Below are positions 39,514 through 47,934 of a stretch of DNA of 62,786 nt, piece by piece (position 1 is the first letter of the stretch; the number at the start of each line of letters is the position of its first letter). Both the position numbers and the translations under genes were made by a program. The notes below the pieces were generated by a model. That model saw nothing but the letters and a program-made list of their open reading frames with translations. It was not told where the DNA came from and made no database searches. The DNA lies in NCBI RefSeq assembly GCF_900129915.1, contig NZ_FQXH01000013.1, forward strand, positions 1-62,786. The letters are read 5' to 3'. Source of the DNA: Tepidibacter thalassicus DSM 15285. Its GTDB lineage: Bacteria > Bacillota > Clostridia > Peptostreptococcales > Peptostreptococcaceae.

Positions 39514-40746
39514 ATGAATAGTTTCAATAATACTCTTCAAAAATACGCAGATCTTACAGTAAAAATTGGAGTTAACATACAAAAAGGTCAAACTCTTGTT
39601 ATAAATTCTCCAATAGAATGTGCAGACTTTGTAAGACTTGTAGCAAAATCAGCTTATAAAGCAGGTGCTAAAAATGTGCATGTTGAATGGAATGACGAAG
39701 AACTAAATCTCATAAAATACTTAAATGCACCAGAAGAAGCATTTAAAGAATTTCCTAAATGGAAAGCTGAGGGATATGAAGAACTTGCCAAAAATAATGC
39801 TGCTTTTCTTTCAATTTCAGCATCAAATCCTGAACTTTTAAAAGATGTTGATCCTAAAAAAATTGCCACTGCTAACAAAACAAGATCTATTGCCCTAAAA
39901 AAATATAGAGAATACATAATGAACAGTACTGTTTCTTGGTCAATAGTTTCAATCCCTACAAAAGGATGGGCAAAAAAAGTATTCCCCGATCTTTCTGAAA
40001 ATGAAGCTATCAAAAAACTTTGGGAAAATATATTTAAAATAGTTAGAGTTGATAAAGAAGACCCTATTAAAGAATGGAACAAACACTTAGATAATATGGA
40101 TAAAAAAGTTAAATTTCTAAACGAAAAAAAATTTAAAAAACTCCACTTTATTTCAAAAAATACAGACCTAACTATTGAACTTCCAGAAAAACATCTATGG
40201 GCTGGTGGTGGAGAATATAATGCAAAAGGCACTTACTTTGTTGCTAATATTCCAACTGAAGAAGTATTTACATTGCCATTAAAAACAGGTGTAAATGGTA
40301 CTGTTAAAAATACAAAACCTTTTAATTATGCAGGCAACTTAATAGATAATTTTACTTTAACATTTAAAGACGGTAAAATTGTCGATTTTTCAGCAGAAAA
40401 AGGGTACGAAACATTAAAAAAATTAATAGAAACAGATAAAGGATCAAGTTATCTTGGAGAAGTTGCTCTAGTACCTCATAATTCACCGATTTCAAATTCT
40501 AATACAATTTTTTATAATACATTGTTCGATGAAAATGCATCTTGTCATTTGGCTCTAGGAATGGCTTATCCTATTTGTATTGAAGGTGGAAGCAAAATGA
40601 ATGAAGAAGAACTAGAAAAAGCTGGTGCTAATAGTTCTTTAATCCACGAAGATTTTATGATAGGATCTAAAGACCTTGATATAATAGGAGAAACAAAAGA
40701 TGGAGAAAAAATTCAAATATTTAAAAATGGAAACTGGGCATTTTAA
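39514..40746 (+). CDS. M29-family metallo-aminopeptidase (second copy)
   Basis: The 410-residue protein is a full-length M29 aminopeptidase (AmpS/PepS type). It shows the GVNIQKGQTLVINSPIECAD start, NTDLTIELPEKHLWAGGGE, NIPTEEVFTLPLKTGVNG (metal Glu), GSSYLGEVALVPHNSPISNS and CHLALGMAYP, and ends NSSLIHEDFMIG (metal His and Asp). It is longer than, and clearly diverged from, the gene at 337-1452. AAGGGGTGG precedes the ATG. It is a single gene between a terminator and the convergent ABC operon. Confidence 0.93.
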   Translation: MNSFNNTLQKYADLTVKIGVNIQKGQTLVINSPIECADFVRLVAKSAYKAGAKNVHVEWNDEELNLIKYLNAPEEAFKEFPKWKAEGYEELAKNNAAFLSISASNPELLKDVDPKKIATANKTRSIALKKYREYIMNSTVSWSIVSIPTKGWAKKVFPDLSENEAIKKLWENIFKIVRVDKEDPIKEWNKHLDNMDKKVKFLNEKKFKKLHFISKNTDLTIELPEKHLWAGGGEYNAKGTYFVANIPTEEVFTLPLKTGVNGTVKNTKPFNYAGNLIDNFTLTFKDGKIVDFSAEKGYETLKKLIETDKGSSYLGEVALVPHNSPISNSNTIFYNTLFDENASCHLALGMAYPICIEGGSKMNEEELEKAGANSSLIHEDFMIGSKDLDIIGETKDGEKIQIFKNGNWAF

Positions 40747-40792
40747 ATTTAATTTGTTACTTTTTCATTAAATATTTTAAATAATTTAAAAT

Positions 40793-41482
40793 CTAAACAA
40801 GACAACTCACAATCTCACTTCTTATTTTCATTAATATTTCATCTCTTAAACTCCTTTCTCTTTTTAACTTTTCTATTTTAAACTCCTTAATTACTTTTGT
40901 AGGTCTATTTGATAGAACTAAAATTCTATCTCCAAGCAAAAGTGCTTCATCTATTTCATGAGTAACAAATATAATTGAATTTTGTTTCAATTTCCAAAGA
41001 TTTAATAAATTTTCAATCATATTAAATCTCAAATTATAATCAAGAGATTTAAAGGGTTCATCCATAAGTAATAAATCTGCTTCATAATTGAATGCCCTTG
41101 CAATAGCACACCTTTGCCTCATTCCTCCACTTAATTCAAAAGGATAATGATCTTCAAACCCTGTAAGACCTACCTGTTCAATCAATAATTTCATCTGCTT
41201 TTTTGAAGCCTTTTTATTAACAATATAAATATTTTCATAAACAGTCTTCCACGGAAGTAATCTATCTTCTTGAAATACATAACTGATATTTTTACTTTTG
41301 TTTACTAAATTTCCTCTAGAAGGTGTTAAATATCCCGATATAATATTGAGCATAGTAGATTTTCCACACCCAGATGGTCCGATAATACAGAGTATCTCCT
41401 TTTTATCTACCTTTAACGAAAAATCTTTTAATACAATAAGCTTGCCAAATGTTTTTTCTATTTTGTTCATTTCCAAAACCAT
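40793..41482 (-). CDS. NitT/TauT-type ABC transporter ATPase
   Basis: This is the ATPase of the importer in the Fur-controlled operon. I start it at MVLEMNKIEKTF (41482), because AAGGGG lies 9-10 bases upstream. The protein has Walker A GPSGCGKST, signature ELSGGMRQRCAIARAF, Walker B LLLMDEPFKSLD and H-loop VTHEIDEALLL, as in SsuB/TauB/ThiZ. Its 5' end overlaps the permease 3' end by about 80 bases in another frame, which is unusually long. It is the last gene of the operon. Confidence 0.88.
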   Translation of the reverse strand: MVLEMNKIEKTFGKLIVLKDFSLKVDKKEILCIIGPSGCGKSTMLNIISGYLTPSRGNLVNKSKNISYVFQEDRLLPWKTVYENIYIVNKKASKKQMKLLIEQVGLTGFEDHYPFELSGGMRQRCAIARAFNYEADLLLMDEPFKSLDYNLRFNMIENLLNLWKLKQNSIIFVTHEIDEALLLGDRILVLSNRPTKVIKEFKIEKLKRERSLRDEILMKIRSEIVSCLV

Positions 41483-42236
41483 AACTATCTTTCCCCTTAC
41501 ATCTAAATTCAAATGCCATATCTATTAATTTTTGAGATAAAACCCCTAATAAAATAATAATAATTGTCCACGCTAATACCTTCTCCGTTTCAATATTCAA
41601 TCGTGCATTAGTAATCTGTGCTCCAATCCCAGTACTAGAACTTAATACTTCTCCCATAATTACTAATTTCCAACCTAATCCAACAGCTATAGTAATTCCA
41701 GATTTAAAATATGACTTCAATGATGGAAGTGTAATTTCAAACAATATTTCCTTTTTTGAAAAACGAAAAATCCTTGCCATTTCAATAAGCTTAGGATCAA
41801 TATTTTCAAACCCCTCCATAATATTAATAATCAATATAGGTATGCTTGCAATAAATACAATAAATACAGTAGCTTGTCCATCTAATCCAAACCAAATCAT
41901 TCCAAGTGCTAACCATGATATAGGTGGCGTAGCTTGTATAATATGAAATACAGGCTCAAATAAATACTTCATTCTTTTGTTTTCACCTATTACAATCCCT
42001 AAAATACTTCCTAATAAAACTGCACCAAAAAGACCTATAAAAAGTCTTTTCAAAGTAATCAATACATGTTTTAAAAAATTAACATCATTAAAAACATTCC
42101 ATGTAGCTTGCAATGTTTTAATAGGTCCTGGAAGGATTATAGGTGAATAAATCACCGATAATCCTCCCCAAAACAGCAATATACCAATAATCATTTTTAA
42201 AATATCCCTATTTTTCTTCGTAATAATAATCCTCAT
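41403..42236 (-). CDS. NitT/TauT-type ABC transporter permease
   Basis: This 277-residue membrane subunit of the SsuC/TauC/ThiX type has about six helices. The EAA-like loop reads LIEMARIFRFSKKEILFEIT, followed by PSLKSYFKSGITIAVGLGWK. I take MRIIITKKN (42236) as the start because GGAGG is 11 bases before it; a longer ORF reaches 42254 and overlaps the lipoprotein gene more. The C-terminus is highly basic and overlaps the ATPase gene. Substrate class is sulfonate, nitrate, pyrimidine or similar, but is not resolved. Confidence 0.85.
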   Translation of the reverse strand: MRIIITKKNRDILKMIIGILLFWGGLSVIYSPIILPGPIKTLQATWNVFNDVNFLKHVLITLKRLFIGLFGAVLLGSILGIVIGENKRMKYLFEPVFHIIQATPPISWLALGMIWFGLDGQATVFIVFIASIPILIINIMEGFENIDPKLIEMARIFRFSKKEILFEITLPSLKSYFKSGITIAVGLGWKLVIMGEVLSSSTGIGAQITNARLNIETEKVLAWTIIIILLGVLSQKLIDMAFEFRCKGKDSYGFGNEQNRKNIWQAYCIKRFFVKGR

Positions 42237-43197
42237 TTGGAATTTTACCTCCAATACTATCTGCTTTGAAATTTAAAAGGGTTTCATAATACTTTTTTAA
42301 ATCCTTCTTTGCATTATTAGAGTGTTTGTATTTAAGTCCTAAAGTCGGCATAGACTTTTCTATTAAATCTTTATTTAATCCAAGATATTTTTCTACTAAT
42401 TGTGCTGCTTCTTTAGGATTTTCTAATGTCCATATAAGCGCTTTTTCATATTCCTTTTCAAATAATTTTACCAACTCCTTATGTTCTTTTAAAAATTTAT
42501 TATTTGTGACAATCCCTGCATTAGGAATATCATATTCAGATCCTTTTATTTTTTTCCATTCTTTCATATAATCAAAAATAACTCTTAATTTTTCATTCTC
42601 CATCTTACTTGCTGTTATAAAAGGTTCTATATTCATGGCATATTCAACCTCTCCCGCTTTTACCATCTGTGCAATCTCTGATGGTGTTGAATAAATAATA
42701 TCAACATCCTTTCCAACTTTCAGTCCATATTCTTCTAAAAAATATTGTGTAACAATATCAGGCGGAGCACTTTTAAAAGGTACATATAACTTTTTCCCTT
42801 TTAAATCTTCCCAGTGATTACATTTTGAATCTGTCGTCGATAAATACATAACTCCCCATGTATTTACATTAGTAAGCTTTATATCAACACCTTTATTATA
42901 TAACTTAGCTGCTGTATTTACTGGTACAGCTAAAAATCCATATTCCGAATTAGTTGCAATAGTCAATAATTCTTCCACGCCATTCCATATTTTAAAGTCA
43001 ATTTTCACATTTTCCCCTAGTGCTTTTGTTTCTATCATTCTTAACAACGGGAATGTAGGTGGCGCTTTTGGTCCACTTATAACTATTTTTATTTCTTCTT
43101 TTGGTACTTCCACCTCTTTATTTCCTGATTGCTTACAACCCCCAAATACAGTAATACTCAATATTAGAATTAAGCTCAATAGGATTTTTCGCCCCAT
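42208..43197 (-). CDS. NitT/TauT-type substrate-binding lipoprotein
   Basis: This 329-residue lipoprotein has a signal peptide with lipobox FGGC (Cys21) followed by a NMT1/SsuA-like fold. It includes IKIVISGPKAPPTFPLL, VEELLTIATNSEYGFLAVPVN, HWEDLKGKKLYVPFKSAPPD and YAMNIEPFITASKM. It would capture the substrate outside the membrane. The family binds sulfonates, nitrate, thiamine precursors and other small molecules. It is 13 bases after the second cupin gene on the same strand. Confidence 0.88.
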   Translation of the reverse strand: MGRKILLSLILILSITVFGGCKQSGNKEVEVPKEEIKIVISGPKAPPTFPLLRMIETKALGENVKIDFKIWNGVEELLTIATNSEYGFLAVPVNTAAKLYNKGVDIKLTNVNTWGVMYLSTTDSKCNHWEDLKGKKLYVPFKSAPPDIVTQYFLEEYGLKVGKDVDIIYSTPSEIAQMVKAGEVEYAMNIEPFITASKMENEKLRVIFDYMKEWKKIKGSEYDIPNAGIVTNNKFLKEHKELVKLFEKEYEKALIWTLENPKEAAQLVEKYLGLNKDLIEKSMPTLGLKYKHSNNAKKDLKKYYETLLNFKADSIGGKIPNEDYYYEEK

Positions 43198-43210
43198 ATT
43201 TCACCCCTCC

Positions 43211-43558
43211 TTATCTTTGTAACTTAACAATAATAATCATTATTTTTGACTTTTCTAGTACATCAATACTATGCAACATATCTGGTGGTACAACAATTGT
43301 TTTTCCTTTTTCAAGAATAAATTTTTTATCTTCATCAATAACTACTTCTGCCTTTCCTTCATATACATAAATCATTGTATCTCCAGGCATTGAATAAGCA
43401 CTTACCCCTTCTCCTTGATCAAAAGCAAATAAAGTTATACTAAAATCTTCTCTTTGCACAAGAGTACGACTTTCAACTCCTCCTTCTACATATTCAATTA
43501 AATTTTTAAAATCTAACACTTTTTCAAAATCTATATTTTTTATATATTTTTCTACCAT
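43211..43558 (-). CDS. Cupin protein, second of a tandem pair (motif 1 His lost)
   Basis: This 115-residue single-domain cupin is a paralogue of the gene just upstream, about half of the residues being identical. The equivalent of the metal-site His is replaced: GEGVSAYSMPGD has Tyr55 where the partner has His55. Motif 2 keeps His96 in VPPDMLHSID. A metal site with only one His is unlikely, so it may be a regulatory or structural partner. GGAG precedes the ATG and 12 bases separate it from the first copy. Confidence 0.82.
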   Translation of the reverse strand: MVEKYIKNIDFEKVLDFKNLIEYVEGGVESRTLVQREDFSITLFAFDQGEGVSAYSMPGDTMIYVYEGKAEVVIDEDKKFILEKGKTIVVPPDMLHSIDVLEKSKIMIIIVKLQR

Positions 43559-43570
43559 AAATAAAATCTC

Positions 43571-43930
43571 CTATCTCTTATTTTCTTTTTGAGGTTTTAC
43601 AACTATAAGCAACATTTTAAATTTTTCAATTGATTCTAAAGCGTGTGGAATATTCGCGGGCATAACTGCTGTTTGTCCTTCTTTTAAAACAACATTTATA
43701 TCTTCCCCAATACTAACTTTCACACTACCTTCCATAACATATACCATCGCATCACCAGGTGCAGAGTGAGTACTAAGCCCCTCTCCCTTATCAAAAGCAA
43801 ACAACGTTATACTTAAATCGCTCCTTTGTACAAGTGTCTTACTACTTACTCTTCCCTCTGCATAATCTACCAAATCCTTCAACTCCAAAACTTCCTCAAA
43901 AGGTATGTTCTTTAAAAATTTTTCTTTCAT
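43571..43930 (-). CDS. Cupin protein, first of a tandem pair
   Basis: This 119-residue single-domain cupin follows the activase-like gene by 25 bases. The motif 1 region reads GEGLSTHSAPGDAMVYVMEG with His55; the second His of the usual HxH is absent. Motif 2 is MPANIPHALES with His96. The common role of such small cupins ranges from metal-dependent dioxygenase to ligand sensor. The pairing with an activase and an importer suggests a role in substrate or metal handling. Confidence 0.84.
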   Translation of the reverse strand: MKEKFLKNIPFEEVLELKDLVDYAEGRVSSKTLVQRSDLSITLFAFDKGEGLSTHSAPGDAMVYVMEGSVKVSIGEDINVVLKEGQTAVMPANIPHALESIEKFKMLLIVVKPQKENKR

Positions 43931-43955
43931 TTTTACTCCTCCTTATTTTTATTTT

Positions 43956-46900
43956 TTATATGTAATAAATAAAATTTTTAATTTTTTCATCATTTCCACT
44001 ATGTAAAGTTCCATCAAAACACAATTCTATAGAAGGAACACTCATTACTTTTTCATCTTGATTCTTTAAAAGTTTCAAAATAGTTCCTGTATTTTCATAC
44101 ATTGAACTTAAAAGCAATAAACCATTAATATTATCTGAACATCTCAATGATTTTACCATTCTATATCTTCCATTACCTCCAGAATATAGTGGCAATTTTT
44201 CATCAGCTATTTTTATCATCTCATCTAAATTTTTGTCAAATGGACTATATGCTCCTAGTTCTTTTGAAACTTGATTCATTATATTTTTCATTTTACTTAG
44301 TAACGAGTTTTTCCTTTTTTCTTTTCTCAAAAAATCTACCCATCTAAAATACATCGTTTCTGAAATAGGTTGATAATAAACTTTATTTTTATACTCCAAT
44401 TTTTCAAGTTGATAATTATTAAGTATAGGATTAAATACTACACTCAATTCCCCTAATGCATAGATATATTTTTCATATTTTTCTTTTGATAATTGTTTGT
44501 ATATATTATTAGCTATCATTATCAATGAATCTTCATTAAAAGTCTCATTTTTAATCTCATTTAATATTATTTTTAAATAAGCATCTCTTTGATCTCTATT
44601 TGCGGCCATAACGAGATCTCCTGCAATAAGTATTAATAAAAAATCCATTCCATATTTTTCACATTCTAATAAATCTTCTATAAACGGAGATTCAACTGTA
44701 ATATCACCATAACCTTCCAGTTTAATTTTTTGCTCTAACAATCTACTATATTGTCCAAACGTCTCACTACCTTCCGTTTGTGGAATCCATATAGATGCAT
44801 TTTTTTCTATATTTTGAATTTGTGAAAATACATCTCCCAATAAAGCTATTAACGATACATATTCTTTTGATGTTGCATATTTTTTACCAATTTCTAGAGT
44901 CCTTTCATTTGTAGGCGAAAGAAGATTTGCATCTATTCCTTTTTTTCTAAATATTCCCTGCAACAAATGACTATACGGATATAAATAAGGTATATATATT
45001 TTTTTTCGAAAATTACGATTTTCCTTTATAATTTTCCCTGTCTTATTGACAACTTCATTCATTTTAGTATTTTTTAAACTTTCTATAAAAGCCTCTAATC
45101 TTGTTATTACTCCAACATTAGATGCATGCTCATCTACTTCTATATGTAAATAAGGCTTTTCTCCCATTTCTTCTTTAAAATAATGACTTAATATCGTATC
45201 TGGTCCACAACCATGATTAGTTAAATATATAGCATAAAGATTTTTATTTTCCTTTACAATCTTTGCACCTGATAAAATATGTTCTCCAAAAGGCCAGTAC
45301 ATATTAGAATAATCATCAGACAAATCATAATTATGTGCAGGAAGATTGGACAAAGTAAAAACTTTATAGCCCATTTCTCTCAATCTTCGTGGAATCTCCA
45401 TATTTAAACCTTTATCTGCTATTCCATAAGTTCTTGTAATAATGACAAAAGCTTTTTCATTTTCTTCGAGAGAATCAATTAACTCTTTTCCTAAGTTTTC
45501 AACATCTTTTTCAAATTCTTTAAATCTCTTCATTCCTTTTGCCAAAGCCAGTGCCGTCTGAATTTTATTTTTACCAAGCTTTTGCCCTAAATCCATCAAT
45601 GCTTTCATCATATATTTTTTGCCAAACTTAAAAGACAAAGCTGGAGATAAAAGTTTAATCCCCTTTTTTTCCAAATCCATAATCCGTGATACAATTTGTG
45701 GCACAGTTTGCATATATACACATGCATAATTTTCTCTTGCCTTAGATATTGGATGCTTCATTGTATATAAGCTAGGCAAAAATATATAATCTACACCTTT
45801 ATTAATAAGTGTTGCTACATGACCATTAATAAGTTTTATAGGATAACAAGTTTCATCTAATGAATATTCTTGACTTAATGCTATTATTTCTTTATTTGTT
45901 TCTTCAGATAATAAAACATTAAATCCTAAAACTTTAAAAAATTCGTTAAACATTGGAAATAATTTATGCATAAATAAAACTCTAGGAATTCCTATCGTAA
46001 GTTTCTTATCATCTATTTTTTCTGTATATCCCTTTAAGAACAATTCCTTAATTTCACTTTCCATATCTCGTAATTCATGAGATATAACTTTTTTGTTCTT
46101 TTTGCTCTCTACTTCTTCTTTTGTTAATAATGCTACACCATATGCTCCTGTAACACTAAAAAACGGTGGAACAGTAATTTCCTTTCCAAGTACTGCTCTA
46201 AATGCATTCACTACCGCCTGATTGTATGCTATTCCTCCTTGTAAAAAAATTCTATTTCCTATAGGTTTATTTGCAACTACTCTATTTAAATAATTTTGAA
46301 CAATAGAATAACTAAGTCCAGCCGCAATGTCTTCTTTACTTTTTCCTTGTGCTATAGCTTTTGAAATATTTCCTTCTATAAAAACAGTACACCTGTCTCC
46401 TAAATTTAAAGGTTTTTTCCCTTTTAACGCAATTTTTTCATATTCTTCTATAGAGATTCCTAATTTCTTTGCTTGTTCCTCAATAAATGAACCTGTACCA
46501 GCAGCACAAATCTTATTCATTTCAAAATCAACAACACGCCCATTTTGTATTCTTATATATTTTGAATCCTGCCCTCCTATTTCAAAAATCGTATCTACAT
46601 CTTTATCCATTTCAATAGCACCTTTAGCCTGTGCTGTAATCTCATTTACAATCAAATTTGCTTTTATTTCTTTTCCAATCATAACTCTACCCGAACCTGT
46701 TGTACCAATACCTCGTATTTTTAATCTTCCTTTAAATTCATCTTGAATTGATTTTATTCCCTGTTTTACAGCTTTTTTAGGATTTCCTTTCGTTCTTAAA
46801 TATCTATAAGATAATACATTTTTATTTTTATCTATTAATACAAGATTCGTACTAGTAGAACCTATATCTATTCCTATATAACCATCAACAATAGTATTAT

Positions 46901-47807
46901 TTGTAACTTTACAAACATGTTTACCTACACAATCATTATCTCCATATTCCTGAAGCTGTTTATAAAAAAATTCATCATTATTTTTTATAGCCATGGCTTT
47001 TAATTGCTCAAATATATTTTCTAAATCACATAATATATTTCTATCTCTTGCCAATAAGGCTGCCCCTAAAGCTCCTATATTCGAACAATTATCATAAATC
47101 AGCAAATCATCATCCAATTGAAAAACATCTTTTAAAGCTTTAATAACTCCTTTATTTTTTGCCACACCACCAACAAACATAACTGGTTTTGCAAGTTTCA
47201 TTCGCTGCAACACATTTGCTTTGTAATTTCTGACAAGTGCATATGACAATCCTAATAATATATCTTCAATTTTTGCACCTTCTTGTTGATGATGAATCAT
47301 ATCTGTCTTAGAAAACACACTACATCTACCCGCAATTCTAAGTATTTTTGTAGCTTTTTGAGTATAATTTGAGTATTCATCTAATTTAATGCCTAATCTC
47401 GATACTTGTTCTTCTAAAAAAGATCCTGTACCAGCTGAACAACTTGAATTCATAGAAAATTTTATATTTGACTTATTATCCTTTGAAAATCCCGTAATAT
47501 ACCTAGAAGTTTGAGCTCCTATTTCAATAATAGATTGAATATTTTCATTGGTATATAACCCCCCTTCTACAAGTGCTAAAATATCATTCACATGATACTT
47601 TTCAAACACTTTTCCATGCGTTCCTGTAAATCCAATATAGCACTTTTTTATATTGAATTTCTTTTCAATATTACACAATTCTTTATTCAATAATTCTTTT
47701 ACATTTCCATGATGAAAGATATAATTCTGAAAAACTTGTTTTTTTTCATCATCCAACACTATACACTTTAATGTAGAATATCCAATATCTATTCCAACAC
47801 TATACAT
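43956..47807 (-). CDS. Giant acyl-CoA dehydratase activase-like protein
   Basis: The 1283-residue protein holds several modules. Residues 1-255 and about 315-570 are two BadF/BadG/HgdC ASKHA ATPase domains with DIGYSTLKCIVLDD and GIDIGSTSTNLVLID phosphate loops. Each has a likely [4Fe-4S] cysteine pair (CSAGTGSFLEEQ with GRCSVFSK; CAAGTGSFIEEQ with DRCTVFIEG). Residues about 625-850 are DUF2229 (IGIPRVLFMHKLFPMFNEFF, CYPIKLINGHV), and the C-terminal third resembles the HgdB-type electron acceptor, keeping NHGCGPDTIL. The usual Cys-rich motif of that part (GxEC-x-P) reads KEYVSLIALLGD, without Cys. Known relatives use ATP to pass low-potential electrons. First gene of the operon; the Fur box overlaps its RBS region. 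Confidence 0.85.
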   Translation of the reverse strand: MYSVGIDIGYSTLKCIVLDDEKKQVFQNYIFHHGNVKELLNKELCNIEKKFNIKKCYIGFTGTHGKVFEKYHVNDILALVEGGLYTNENIQSIIEIGAQTSRYITGFSKDNKSNIKFSMNSSCSAGTGSFLEEQVSRLGIKLDEYSNYTQKATKILRIAGRCSVFSKTDMIHHQQEGAKIEDILLGLSYALVRNYKANVLQRMKLAKPVMFVGGVAKNKGVIKALKDVFQLDDDLLIYDNCSNIGALGAALLARDRNILCDLENIFEQLKAMAIKNNDEFFYKQLQEYGDNDCVGKHVCKVTNNTIVDGYIGIDIGSTSTNLVLIDKNKNVLSYRYLRTKGNPKKAVKQGIKSIQDEFKGRLKIRGIGTTGSGRVMIGKEIKANLIVNEITAQAKGAIEMDKDVDTIFEIGGQDSKYIRIQNGRVVDFEMNKICAAGTGSFIEEQAKKLGISIEEYEKIALKGKKPLNLGDRCTVFIEGNISKAIAQGKSKEDIAAGLSYSIVQNYLNRVVANKPIGNRIFLQGGIAYNQAVVNAFRAVLGKEITVPPFFSVTGAYGVALLTKEEVESKKNKKVISHELRDMESEIKELFLKGYTEKIDDKKLTIGIPRVLFMHKLFPMFNEFFKVLGFNVLLSEETNKEIIALSQEYSLDETCYPIKLINGHVATLINKGVDYIFLPSLYTMKHPISKARENYACVYMQTVPQIVSRIMDLEKKGIKLLSPALSFKFGKKYMMKALMDLGQKLGKNKIQTALALAKGMKRFKEFEKDVENLGKELIDSLEENEKAFVIITRTYGIADKGLNMEIPRRLREMGYKVFTLSNLPAHNYDLSDDYSNMYWPFGEHILSGAKIVKENKNLYAIYLTNHGCGPDTILSHYFKEEMGEKPYLHIEVDEHASNVGVITRLEAFIESLKNTKMNEVVNKTGKIIKENRNFRKKIYIPYLYPYSHLLQGIFRKKGIDANLLSPTNERTLEIGKKYATSKEYVSLIALLGDVFSQIQNIEKNASIWIPQTEGSETFGQYSRLLEQKIKLEGYGDITVESPFIEDLLECEKYGMDFLLILIAGDLVMAANRDQRDAYLKIILNEIKNETFNEDSLIMIANNIYKQLSKEKYEKYIYALGELSVVFNPILNNYQLEKLEYKNKVYYQPISETMYFRWVDFLRKEKRKNSLLSKMKNIMNQVSKELGAYSPFDKNLDEMIKIADEKLPLYSGGNGRYRMVKSLRCSDNINGLLLLSSMYENTGTILKLLKNQDEKVMSVPSIELCFDGTLHSGNDEKIKNFIYYI

Positions 47808-47819
47808 AACCCCCTCCAG

Positions 47820-47834
47820 TGATAATGATTATCT
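47820..47834 (-). promoter_or_regulatory. Fur box before the activase operon
   Basis: TGATAATGATTATCT matches the 7-1-7 Fur consensus at 14 of 15 positions (14th being the 1-base spacer). It ends 13 bases upstream of the activase ATG, next to its GGAGG. Confidence 0.8.
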
Positions 47835-47848
47835 TTTTTATTTACATC

Positions 47849-47863
47849 CAATTATCATTATAG
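47849..47863 (-). promoter_or_regulatory. Second, weaker Fur-like site over a -10 element
   Basis: CAATTATCATTATAG matches about 10 of 14 informative positions of the Fur 7-1-7 pattern. On the minus strand it contains TATAAT, a likely -10 of the activase operon. A repressor here could block initiation directly. Confidence 0.5.
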
Positions 47864-47884
47864 TACAATAATTTTAAATCACAC

Positions 47885-47898
47885 GTATCTGGAGATAC
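47885..47898. promoter_or_regulatory. GTA-N8-TAC inverted repeat, likely Crp-family operator
   Basis: GTATCTGGAGATAC has perfect 6-base arms around GG, i.e. GTA-N8-TAC as used by several Crp/Fnr-family regulators. It lies between the divergent activase operon and the Crp-family gene, 37 bases before the latter's ATG, so it may control either or both. Confidence 0.55.
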
Positions 47899-47934
47899 TT
47901 TTGAAAAAAATTTTTAAAAAATTTGGAGGTTAAT

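Noticed and set aside
39654..40232. Long minus-strand reading frame (192 codons)
   Set aside because: Lies wholly inside the plus-strand aminopeptidase gene, whose protein motifs and ribosome site are clear; the antisense frame has no ribosome site or known domain.
43219..43250. Fur-like AATAATAATCATTATT
   Set aside because: It is codons for consecutive isoleucines and methionine at the end of the second cupin gene, and does not fit the 7-1-7 spacing.
46327..46746. Plus-strand reading frame of 139 codons
   Set aside because: It is antisense to the conserved second ASKHA domain of the activase-like protein and has no ribosome site.
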